Notes under the pieces: generated by a model
What the model saw: only the letters and a program-made list of their open reading frames with translations
What the model was told of the DNA's origin: nothing
Database searches by the model: none
Shown here: positions 39,848-47,328 of the stretch, piece by piece
Position numbering within the stretch: position 1 is the stretch's first letter
Layout of the letters: the number at the start of each line of letters is the position of its first letter
Made by a program: the position numbers and the translations under genes
Source: Nocardioides sp. BGMRC 2183
Lineage (GTDB): Bacteria > Actinomycetota > Actinomycetes > Propionibacteriales > Nocardioidaceae
DNA: 64,000 nucleotides
Reading direction: 5' to 3'
Assembly: GCA_008123405.1 (NCBI GenBank)
Contig: VSSA01000018.1
Location: forward strand, 1 to 64,000

Positions 39848-40518
39848 ACGGCGTCCTCGGCGACCTGCTGCCGTTGGCTGTCGGCGTCGCGATCAGCCCC
39901 GTCCCGATCATCGCGATCATCCTCATGCTGCTGGCGCCGAAGGCGGGCAGCACGAGCCTCGGCTTCCTGGTGGGGTGGGTCGTCGGTGTCGTCGGTGCCA
40001 CCACTGTCTTCACCGTGCTCGCCGCCACCGTCGGTCTCGGCGACAGCGACAGCGGACCGTCCGCGGCGGCGTCGTGGACCAAGATCGTCCTGGGTGCGTT
40101 GCTCCTGCTGGTGGCGGTGCGTCAGTGGCGCTCCCGCCCGGCGCCGGGGGAGGAGGCGGAGCTGCCGAAGTGGATGGCGGCGATCGACACCTTCACCTTC
40201 GCCAAGGCCGCCGGGCTCGGCGCCGTGCTGGCAGCTGTCAATCCCAAGAACCTGCTGCTGTGCGCGGCCGCCGGCACCACCGTCGGTGGCGCCGGCCTGG
40301 GCGTTGGCGACCAGGTGATCGCGGCGACGGTGTTCTGCGTGATCGCGATCGTCACCGTCGCCGGGCCAGTGCTTGCCTACGCCGTGGCCCGCGACCGGAT
40401 GCGCAAGCCCCTCGACGACCTGCACGTGTGGCTGCAGGCCAACAACGCCGCGGTGATGGCGGTGCTACTGCTGGTCATCGGGACGGTACTGGTGGGCAAG
40501 GGCATCGGCGGGCTCTAG
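39844..40518 (+). CDS. GAP family (Sap/LysE-like) membrane transporter
   Basis: 224 aa with six membrane helices. The LysE-superfamily GAP pattern is seen in LLPLAVGVAISPVPIIAIILMLLAP and AVNPKNLLLCAAAGTTVG, where the latter matches the NPK motif. Mycobacterial relatives are linked to sulfolipid or peptidoglycolipid addressing. Here the substrate is unknown. The start is coupled to a ten-codon mini-ORF, and the GNAT gene begins one base after the stop. Confidence 0.85.
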   Translation: MNGVLGDLLPLAVGVAISPVPIIAIILMLLAPKAGSTSLGFLVGWVVGVVGATTVFTVLAATVGLGDSDSGPSAAASWTKIVLGALLLLVAVRQWRSRPAPGEEAELPKWMAAIDTFTFAKAAGLGAVLAAVNPKNLLLCAAAGTTVGGAGLGVGDQVIAATVFCVIAIVTVAGPVLAYAVARDRMRKPLDDLHVWLQANNAAVMAVLLLVIGTVLVGKGIGGL

Positions 40519-40519
40519 C

Positions 40520-41002
40520 GTGAACTCGCCCACGACCACTCGGCGCGCCGACGACTCCGACACCGGCACGCTCGGCCGCCTGCTCTTCGACTTCAACACC
40601 GAGTTCGACACCGAGACCGACCCCGCCCACGTCCTCGCCGAACGATTCGGCCGGATCCTGGGAGTGGACACGGTGCTCGCCGTGCTGGCCGAGGGTCCAG
40701 ACGGCGCCGAGGGCTTCGCCTTCCTCACCCTGCGTCCGGCCATCTGGTTCGACGGGCCGGTCGCGCAGCTCGAGGAGCTGTACGTCGTACCGAGCCTGCG
40801 AGACCGCGGCATCGGCACCGCCCTGCTCGACCATGCCCGCGCCCTGGTGCGCGAGCGCGGCGCCCCCGAGATGCACATCAACGTGGACGCGATCGACACC
40901 GACACCCGCCGCTTCTACGAGCGGCACGGGTTCGTCAACATCGAGCCCGGCACCGACTACAGGATGCTCTGTTACATCGGTCCAACCGCGCCTGCTCGTT
41001 GA
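40520..41002 (+). CDS. GNAT family N-acetyltransferase
   Basis: 160 aa, GTG start one base after the GAP stop. The acetyl-CoA site is VAQLEELYVVPSLRDRGIGTALLDHARAL (motif A with RGIGTAL), followed by INVDAIDTDTRRFYERHGFVNIEPG (motif B). Acetylates a small amine or peptide; substrate unknown. The TGA lies at the start of a family A repeat block. Confidence 0.9.
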   Translation: MNSPTTTRRADDSDTGTLGRLLFDFNTEFDTETDPAHVLAERFGRILGVDTVLAVLAEGPDGAEGFAFLTLRPAIWFDGPVAQLEELYVVPSLRDRGIGTALLDHARALVRERGAPEMHINVDAIDTDTRRFYERHGFVNIEPGTDYRMLCYIGPTAPAR

Positions 41003-41055
41003 GTTGGCCTTTCGGGCCCGAAACCCCAACTCAACGGGCCCGAAAGGCCAACTCG
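40999..41055. repeat. family A repeat block between convergent genes
   Basis: GTTGAGTTGG...CCAACTCAAC forms a 10-bp stem (41000-41035), followed by a further unit CGGGCCCGAAAGGCCAACTC (41035-41054). It begins inside the GNAT stop codon and ends eight bases from the monooxygenase stop. Confidence 0.8.
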
Positions 41056-41062
41056 ACCGTCC

Positions 41063-42592
41063 TCAGGCGGGGACTTGTTCCCGGTCGGCGACTCGGGAGA
41101 AGTGCAGGGCGTCGTCGACGACGGGACCGCCACGGACCAGACGGACGTCATCGAGGTAGCTCATCGACATCGCCCACGGCGCACCCTCACCCTGACGGGG
41201 CAGGTCGTCCAAGGAGCGCTGCACATAGCCGGCGGCGAAGTCCAGCAGGGGGCGCGTCTCCATCTCCGGGGCGATCGGCACGCAGGCGTCGTACCCGTGG
41301 GCATCCATGTGGGCCAGCAGGCGGGTGAAGTGCTCGCAGAGCAGGCCGACCTTCAGCGTCCAGGAGGAGTTGGTGTAGCCGACGGCGAACGCGAAGTTCG
41401 GGACGCCGGAGAGCATCATCCCCTTGTAGGCGACGTGGTCGGGGGCGTGCATCGGCACGCCGTCGACGCTGACGTCGATGCCGCCGAAGAGCTTCAGGTT
41501 GAGCCCGGTGGCGGTGACGATGACGTCCGCCTCCAACACCGTGCCGTCCTCGAGCTCCACCCCGGCCTCGGTGAAGGTGCGGATCCGAGCGGTGGCCACG
41601 TCGGCCTTCCCGTGCCGGATGGCGCGGAAGAGGTCACCGTCGGGGACCGCGCAGAGTCGCTGGTCCCAGGGCCCGTACGGCGGGTTGAGGTGGGTGTCGA
41701 CGTCGAACCCCTCGGGCAGCGCCCGCTGGTTGACCCGACGAATGATCGACCGTGCCGCCTTCGGGAAGCGCTGCGCGAACTGGTAGACCAGCCGCTGCTG
41801 CCAGATGTACTTGGTACGCGCCGCCGCGAAGCCGCGCTCCTCCCCCAGCACGCGGGCCATCAGCTTGACCAGCTTGTCCTCCCCCGGCACCGGCATGACG
41901 TACGTCGGCGTCCGCTGCAGCATGGTGACCAGCTCGGCCCCCGCGTCGGCGAGCGCCGGCACCAGCGTCACGGCGGTCGCGCCGGAGCCGATCACGACCA
42001 CCCGTTTCCCGGTGACGTCGAGGTCCTCGGGCCACTGCTGGGGGTGCACGAGCTGGCCCTGGAACCGGTCGCAGCCCTCGAAGTGCGGCGTGTAGCCCTG
42101 CTCGTAGTCGTAGTAGCCGGTGGCGCCGAAGATCCAACCGGCGGTGACCGCGAACCGCTCGCCGGTGTCGGCCCGCTCCACCTGCACGGTCCACCGCGCG
42201 TCCTCGCTGGACCAGCTCGCGCTCAACACCCGGTGCGAGTAGCGGATGTGCTCCTCGACCCCGCACTCGGCAGCGGTCTCACGTAGGTAGGAGAGGATCT
42301 TGTCGGCGCTGGCGATCGCTTGGGAGTCGCGCCACGGCCGGAACTCGTAGCCGAAGGTGTAGAGGTCGGAGTCGGAGCGGATGCCCGGGTAACGGAACAG
42401 GTCCCAGGTGCCGCCGGAGACCTCCCGGCCCTCGAAGATCGCGAAGGTCGTTCCCGGGCGATCGGCGACCAGGTAGCGCCCGGCGCCGATCCCGGAGATG
42501 CCGGCACCGACGATGAGGACGTCGAGGTGCTCGGCAGGCTCAGCGACTCCGGGAGCTGTCGCGGGCTGGGTGGCGGCGGGGGCGTCGGACAC
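41063..42592 (-). CDS. flavin monooxygenase of the Baeyer-Villiger type
   Basis: 509 aa from GTG 42592 with AGGAGG upstream. FAD Rossmann motif VLIVGAGISGIGAGRYL, then FRYPGIRSDSDLYTFGYEF, the Baeyer-Villiger fingerprint FQGQLVHPQQWP (F-x-G-x3-H-x3-W-P), and a NADPH Rossmann motif VVVIGSGATAVTLVPAL. It inserts oxygen into ketones or acts as an AlmA-like alkane-chain oxidase. Divergent from a PucR regulator, which may control it. Confidence 0.88.
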   Translation of the reverse strand: MSDAPAATQPATAPGVAEPAEHLDVLIVGAGISGIGAGRYLVADRPGTTFAIFEGREVSGGTWDLFRYPGIRSDSDLYTFGYEFRPWRDSQAIASADKILSYLRETAAECGVEEHIRYSHRVLSASWSSEDARWTVQVERADTGERFAVTAGWIFGATGYYDYEQGYTPHFEGCDRFQGQLVHPQQWPEDLDVTGKRVVVIGSGATAVTLVPALADAGAELVTMLQRTPTYVMPVPGEDKLVKLMARVLGEERGFAAARTKYIWQQRLVYQFAQRFPKAARSIIRRVNQRALPEGFDVDTHLNPPYGPWDQRLCAVPDGDLFRAIRHGKADVATARIRTFTEAGVELEDGTVLEADVIVTATGLNLKLFGGIDVSVDGVPMHAPDHVAYKGMMLSGVPNFAFAVGYTNSSWTLKVGLLCEHFTRLLAHMDAHGYDACVPIAPEMETRPLLDFAAGYVQRSLDDLPRQGEGAPWAMSMSYLDDVRLVRGGPVVDDALHFSRVADREQVPA

Positions 42593-42737
42593 TGATTCCT
42601 CCTGGTGCTCACCTCGCCGCGCTCGGCGAGGACCCTTCCATCGTGCCCGTGCGCCGGGTCCCGAGGGAAGGTCCACAGTGCAGCGTTCTGCACCACGGCC
42701 TGGTGCGACATGACCCTTCTGGGACTAGGGTGGCCGG

Positions 42738-43952
42738 ATGCACTGGACTCCGCCATCCCCTCGGGTCCGTCAGCTGATCCGGGCAGCTGCCGAGGTCTCG
42801 CTCCGTTCGGCCGAGGAGTGGATCAGCGAGGTCGACCAGGCCACGCTCTCCCACCCGATCACCGCGTTGATCGCTGCGGACCCGAGCCTCAACGAGGCGG
42901 TACGACGTGGCAACTACGACAACATGGTCGCCTGGGCCAGCGGCAACCTGCGTGCACCCGGCGAACCGGTCCCGGCCAACACCAGCGACGTCCAGCTCGA
43001 GATCGCCCGCGACCTCGTACGGCGAGGCGTTCTCGAGCTGGCCATCGACACCTATCGCACCGGGCAGAACGCTGCGTGGCAGCGGTGGATGACGGTCTGC
43101 TTCTCACTGACCGACGACGCCGCCGAGCTGCAGGAGCTGTTGGCGGTCACCGCGGCGTCGATCAGCGCCTTCATCGACGACACCATCGCGGCCGTCGCCG
43201 GGCGGATGTCCGCCGAACGCGGCCAGCTCACCCGCGGGTCCGAGGCCGAGCGGCGCGACCTGGTCACCGCGGTGCTGCAGGGCTCCTCGGTGGCCCCGGA
43301 GCACGCCGAACGCGTCCTCGGGTACGGCGTCGGCGGACCCCACCTGGCCGCCGTGATCTGGACCGACGCCGGCGCCGGCGACCTCGACTCCCTGGAGCGG
43401 ACCGCCGAGGCTCTGATGCGGTCGACCGGTGCCCGCACCCGGCTGACCGTGGTCGCGGCCGCCACCACACTGTGGCTGTGGCTGCCGGTCGCCCGGGCCC
43501 CGGTGGCCGACGACCTGGCCGACATCCGCGCGGCCGACCAGGTTCGCGTCGCGTTGGGCGCACCCGGCGACGGGGTCGAGGGGTTCCGACGCAGCCACGG
43601 AGAGGCGCTCGAGGTGCGACGCTTCGTCACCGCGGTCGGCGCCGTGGATCCGCTGGTCACCTTCGACGAGGTGCGACTCGCCGCCCTGGTGGGCGCCGAC
43701 CCGACCCGGGCCGACGACTTCGTCCGCGGGGTCCTCGGGGCACTGGCGGACGCGCCGACCGAGCTCCGCGAGACCGTCCGGGTCTACCTGGCCAGCCTCG
43801 GCAACGCCGCCACCACCGCCCAGACGCTGTTCACCCACCGCAACACGGTGGTCCGACGACTCGCCCGCGCCGACACCCTCCTCCCGCGACCGCTGGCCAC
43901 CGACCCGGTGCGGGTCGGGGTGGCGTTGGAGGTGCTGCGCTGGCAGGGGTGA
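42738..43952 (+). CDS. PucR family transcriptional regulator
   Basis: 404 aa. A long N-terminal sensory region leads to a GGDEF-like middle domain (VLGYGVGGPHLAAVIWTDA) and a C-terminal PucR helix-turn-helix (VYLASLGNAATTAQTLFTHRNTVVRRLARADTLL). Members activate catabolic or oxygenase genes. The gene is divergent from the Baeyer-Villiger monooxygenase with 145 bp between them. TAGGGT six bases before the ATG makes its own transcript leaderless. Confidence 0.88.
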   Translation: MHWTPPSPRVRQLIRAAAEVSLRSAEEWISEVDQATLSHPITALIAADPSLNEAVRRGNYDNMVAWASGNLRAPGEPVPANTSDVQLEIARDLVRRGVLELAIDTYRTGQNAAWQRWMTVCFSLTDDAAELQELLAVTAASISAFIDDTIAAVAGRMSAERGQLTRGSEAERRDLVTAVLQGSSVAPEHAERVLGYGVGGPHLAAVIWTDAGAGDLDSLERTAEALMRSTGARTRLTVVAAATTLWLWLPVARAPVADDLADIRAADQVRVALGAPGDGVEGFRRSHGEALEVRRFVTAVGAVDPLVTFDEVRLAALVGADPTRADDFVRGVLGALADAPTELRETVRVYLASLGNAATTAQTLFTHRNTVVRRLARADTLLPRPLATDPVRVGVALEVLRWQG

Positions 43953-44036
43953 GGAGCATGCGAGATTCGTCTCGGAAGAGAGCGTCCACGCCTGGCGTTG
44001 TCACCGAGGAACCACCGTCACCAGGAAGGATCGGCA

Positions 44037-45014
44037 ATGCGCGCAGTCGTGCACCAGCAGTTCGGAGAGCCCAGCGAGGTGCTCGCGGTCGAGGAGGTCG
44101 ACGTACCGGAGCCGGGACGCGGGGAGGTGCGCTTGCGGGTGCTGCTGAGCCCGATCCACAACCACGACCTGTGGACGGTACGCGGCAGTTATGGGTTCAA
44201 GCCCGAGCTGCCGGCCCGCGCCGGCACCGAGGTGGTCGGCATCGTCGACGCGCTCGGCGAAGGTGTCGAGGGACTCGAGGTCGGCCAGCGAGTGGCGACC
44301 GGTGGCGCTTTCGGCGCGTGGGCGGAGTATGTGGTCACCAAGGCCGGCGGCCTGATCCCGATCCCCGACGACCTGAGCGACGAGGTCGCCGCCCAGCTCG
44401 TCGCGATGCCGTTCAGCGCGATCACCCTGCTCGCCTCACTCGACCTGGGCGAGGGCGACTGGCTGGTGCAGAACGCCGCCAACGGCGCGGTCGGCCGGAT
44501 GGTCGCCCAGCTCGCCGCCGCGCGCGGGATCCGCGTCCTCGGTCTGGTACGACGCAGCGCGGCCGTCGAGGAGCTCGCTGAGCTCGGGATCGGCGATGTC
44601 GTCGCCACCGACACCGACGACTGGAAGCAGCGGGTGACCGAGGTGACCGGAGGCGCGCCGATCAAGGCCGGCGTCGACTCCGTCGGCGGCCGCCCGGCCG
44701 GCGACGTCCTGGCGCTGCTCGCCGACGGCGGCACGCTGGTGATCTTCGGCGCGATGGACTCCCCGCGACTGGACCTCTCCTCGGGCGACGTGATCTTCAA
44801 GGAGGCCGTGGTGCGCGGCTTCTGGGCGAGCAAGGTGATCGGCTCGATGCCGGCCCAGCAGCGCCGTGCGTTCTTCGCCGAACTGGTGCAGCGTGCCGGC
44901 GACGGATCGCTGGACCTCTCGGTGGAGAAGGTCTATCCCCTGGCGGAGGTCCGGGAGGCGTCGGCCGCGAACTTCCGTCCCGGGCGGCGCGGCAAGCTGC
45001 TGCTGCGACCGTGA
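44037..45014 (+). CDS. MDR family zinc-type alcohol dehydrogenase/enoyl reductase
   Basis: 325 aa from ATG 44037 with AGGAAGGA upstream. Medium-chain dehydrogenase fold: GroES-like part with LLSPIHNHDLWTVRGSYGFKPELPARAGTEVVG, and nucleotide part with WLVQNAANGAVGRMVAQLAAARGIRVLGLVRR (the GAVG-type motif of the enoyl-thioester reductase subgroup). No structural-zinc Cys set is visible. It probably reduces an enoyl or quinone with NADPH. It overlaps an MbcA-like gene by GTGA. Confidence 0.85.
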   Translation: MRAVVHQQFGEPSEVLAVEEVDVPEPGRGEVRLRVLLSPIHNHDLWTVRGSYGFKPELPARAGTEVVGIVDALGEGVEGLEVGQRVATGGAFGAWAEYVVTKAGGLIPIPDDLSDEVAAQLVAMPFSAITLLASLDLGEGDWLVQNAANGAVGRMVAQLAAARGIRVLGLVRRSAAVEELAELGIGDVVATDTDDWKQRVTEVTGGAPIKAGVDSVGGRPAGDVLALLADGGTLVIFGAMDSPRLDLSSGDVIFKEAVVRGFWASKVIGSMPAQQRRAFFAELVQRAGDGSLDLSVEKVYPLAEVREASAANFRPGRRGKLLLRP

Positions 45015-45658
45015 CCGCCTCGGAGGTCGCCCTCGGCGAGCGCCTGGCGAGCTGGCTGGAGGGCCTCGAGCTGGCCGACCTGCTCGCCGACGCCGGGTTG
45101 CCGTCGTACCGGCGGGACCTGGGCGGCGTGGTGCGCTGGCACGACACGGCGACCGGCACACCGCTGACCGCGGATCAGCTGCGTCAACTGGATCGGGTGC
45201 TGCGCCAGGAGGGCGAGGACCCCGACCACGCGGTGCCGGTTGCGCTGGTGCAGCTGCGGCGCCAGGTTACTGTGCGCGCCCGGTTGGTCGCCAGCCGCAC
45301 GCTCGACTACGCCGGCCTGGCGGAGCTGCGTGGGATCAGCGAGAACGCCGCCCGGTTCGCGGTGCACAAGGACGCCTCGCGACACCGCCTGCTGCTGGTG
45401 CCGCAGCAGGGCGAGGTGCTGATCCCCGCATTCCAGCTGACCGAGCGCGGCGAGGTGCGCGACGAGCTCGCCCCGGTACTCGAACCGCTGCTCGCGGCGG
45501 GAATGGACCCGTGGCAGGTCTGGGCCTGGCTGACCCACCCGGCCGGCCTGCTCGGCGGGATGGTGCCCGAGCAGGCGGCCGCCGATCCCGAGGAGGCCGC
45601 GATCGTGCGGCACGCCGCGGTCCGGCTCGCCGAACGGGTCAGCGGACCCGCCAGCTGA
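45011..45658 (+). CDS. orphan MbcA/ParS-like protein, homologue of the island antitoxin
   Basis: 215 aa, GTG start overlapping the MDR stop. The C-terminal ~115 residues align with those of the DUF2188 fusion at 2109-3107: AELRGISENAARFAVHK matches the helix region there, VLIPAFQLTERGEVRDELAPVL matches TIIPALQLSDSGAPRDEYSP, and WQVWAWLTHPAGLLGGMVPE matches WTIWTWLTSPTPLLSGRSPA. So it is the same antitoxin-type domain, without DUF2188 and without a RES partner. The N-terminal part is different. It could be a lone regulator or a leftover antitoxin. The 3' end overlaps the convergent M64 gene by 20 bp. Confidence 0.7.
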   Translation: MTASEVALGERLASWLEGLELADLLADAGLPSYRRDLGGVVRWHDTATGTPLTADQLRQLDRVLRQEGEDPDHAVPVALVQLRRQVTVRARLVASRTLDYAGLAELRGISENAARFAVHKDASRHRLLLVPQQGEVLIPAFQLTERGEVRDELAPVLEPLLAAGMDPWQVWAWLTHPAGLLGGMVPEQAAADPEEAAIVRHAAVRLAERVSGPAS

Positions 45659-46997
45659 TCGATCGACTGGCGTTCTTCCGGATCTTCGGCGAGCGGACCG
45701 CCGTGGTGCGGTCGACGACCTTCACCCGCACCGTGTGCCGGCCGCGGCCGGGGACGCCGAGCGCGGCGGGGCTGGCGGACGTCCGCCCACGGGCCTTGCG
45801 GACCTCCCGGCCGTCGACGTACCAGCGGACCTGGAGGCGACCCAAGGCACCGACCGAGGCGAGGCGCAGCTTGATCCGCTTCTTGCGGCCGATCGCCTTG
45901 CCGCCCTTGACGTTGCTGCTCACCGGCTGGGCGTAGCGGTAGAAGCCATTGATCATCGCCTCGCGCCCGGGCAGGTTGAAGGGCTCACCGAGGTAGCGCA
46001 TGATCGAGCTCTCGGTGGGGCGCCAGATGCCGCGGGCGACGTACATGCCTCCCTGGTGGACCCCGACGGTGCCGCCGGAGGGGTCGGCCGCGCCGAGCCA
46101 GCGGTACCACTTGCGCCGGTGGTCGCGCAGATAGGTGACGCTGCCGTGGACGGTGACGTTGGGCGGACCGACCTCGCGCGTGCTGCCGAGCGCGCAACTG
46201 CCGCACGTCCAGTACTCGTCGGCCAGTTTGCCGAGCGCGTGCGCGATCTCGTGCGACCCGATCTCGGACGACGAGGCGTGATCGGAGGAGAGTGTGGCCA
46301 CCCCGGTCAGGCCGCGGACGCCTTGGAAGTAGCCTGCGCCGCCGTAGCGATCGGAGTTGGCCACCACGACCGCGAGCTCGGCCTGCGGCGCCTTCTTGGC
46401 GTAACGCCGCACGGCATTGACGTTGACGCAGATCAACCGCTCCAGTCCGTCGCACCAGAAGTAGGCGCCCAGCGCCGTCCGCTTGTCGTTGACGTTGCCG
46501 GGATTGGTGTCGCGGTCGCGGTCGATCCCGGAGTCGCGCGAGACCGCCTGCACCATCCAGACGTTCATCAGGCCGCGATAGCTCTTGTACGGCTCGATCG
46601 AGGTCAACTGCTTCCAGCGTGCTCGGGCGTCCGCGCGGAAATCGTCTTGTTGGGCGGCGGTGTAGCCGTCGCCCGTGATCACCACGTCGAGCCGGTCACG
46701 CGAGGTTCCGGTCTTCGCGAGCGGCCGCACCTTGCCATCCACCCTGCCGGCGCGCGCGTCGCCGCGCAGCGCGTCGGGGTCCTGGGTCGCCGGCGTGGGG
46801 TCGACGTCCCGATAGCCGCCGGGCGCCCCCTCCTCCGGCGGCACCTCCACCTCGATCGTCCCCGCACCCCCCGCCGATGTCTCCGGTACGACGGAGCCCG
46901 GCCCGCGTCCGTCCTCGGCTGCGGCCAGGGCCGGCGTCAGAAGTGCGGCGCTCAGCAGGGCGACAGGGACGAGCAGACGACGACGGGATGAGCGCAC
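45639..46997 (-). CDS. secreted M64-family metallopeptidase
   Basis: 452 aa from GTG 46997, starting a signal peptide (RSSRRRLLVPVALLSAALLTPALAAAEDG). The catalytic domain shows VVITGDGYTAAQQDDF, VVVANSDRYGGAGY and GSHEIAHALGKLADEY, that is H-E-x2-H with a downstream zinc-site Asp/Glu as in IgA-peptidase M64 enzymes. The C-terminal ~100 residues are a basic beta-sandwich with RLQVRWYVDGREV. Probably released to the outside or wall-bound. Confidence 0.88.
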   Translation of the reverse strand: MRSSRRRLLVPVALLSAALLTPALAAAEDGRGPGSVVPETSAGGAGTIEVEVPPEEGAPGGYRDVDPTPATQDPDALRGDARAGRVDGKVRPLAKTGTSRDRLDVVITGDGYTAAQQDDFRADARARWKQLTSIEPYKSYRGLMNVWMVQAVSRDSGIDRDRDTNPGNVNDKRTALGAYFWCDGLERLICVNVNAVRRYAKKAPQAELAVVVANSDRYGGAGYFQGVRGLTGVATLSSDHASSSEIGSHEIAHALGKLADEYWTCGSCALGSTREVGPPNVTVHGSVTYLRDHRRKWYRWLGAADPSGGTVGVHQGGMYVARGIWRPTESSIMRYLGEPFNLPGREAMINGFYRYAQPVSSNVKGGKAIGRKKRIKLRLASVGALGRLQVRWYVDGREVRKARGRTSASPAALGVPGRGRHTVRVKVVDRTTAVRSPKIRKNASRSISWRVR

Positions 46998-47106
46998 CGT
47001 GACCTCCAGGTCGGCAGGACTGACCGAGGCCGGCTCTCTCGTGATGCCGGTTCCCCGTGGGACCCGACAGTCTGCCCCACCCGACTCCGCCCCGGGAGAT
47101 CCGCCG

Positions 47107-47195
47107 ACCCGGCTCAAACGCACACGCGGATCGCGTCGAGCCGGCTCAAACGCACACGCGGATCCCGCCGAGCCGGCTCAAACGCAGGTCGGAAT
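47107..47195. repeat. 32-bp tandem repeat, family B (2.7 copies)
   Basis: CCGGCTCAAACGCACACGCG at 47109, 47141 and (partly) 47173, in exact 32-bp steps. It is the reverse complement of the words at 20600-20647. A further shared word GCGCCGGGTCAGCGCC follows at ~47208-47223. It lies between divergent M64 and transglycosylase genes. Confidence 0.85.
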
Positions 47196-47251
47196 CGACC
47201 TCCGTTCGCGCCGGGTCAGCGCCAACGGAAGGTGAACAATTCATCGCCAAC

Positions 47252-47314
47252 AGAAGGGAACTTGGACATTCCCTGGACCGCGGACGGTGATCCATCGCAG
47301 ACTTGGCGGTCCGG
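47252..47314 (+). promoter_or_regulatory. structured leader of the transglycosylase gene
   Basis: GGGAACTTGGACATTCCC makes a small hairpin, then GGACCGC (47274) and GCGGTCC (47306) pair at the foot of a second one that ends at the GGAGGG ribosome site. It does not fit the ydaO or other known riboswitch patterns I could check. Confidence 0.35.
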
Positions 47315-47328
47315 AGGGAAATCTGACC

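Noticed and set aside
47107-47195. 32-bp-period repeats that resemble a short CRISPR array
   Set aside because: Most of each unit is repeated, leaving no unique spacers; no cas genes; same word occurs elsewhere as a dispersed repeat.
47196-47328. ydaO/c-di-AMP riboswitch before the transglycosylase
   Set aside because: The conserved boxes of that aptamer are not present, so only a generic structured leader is reported.
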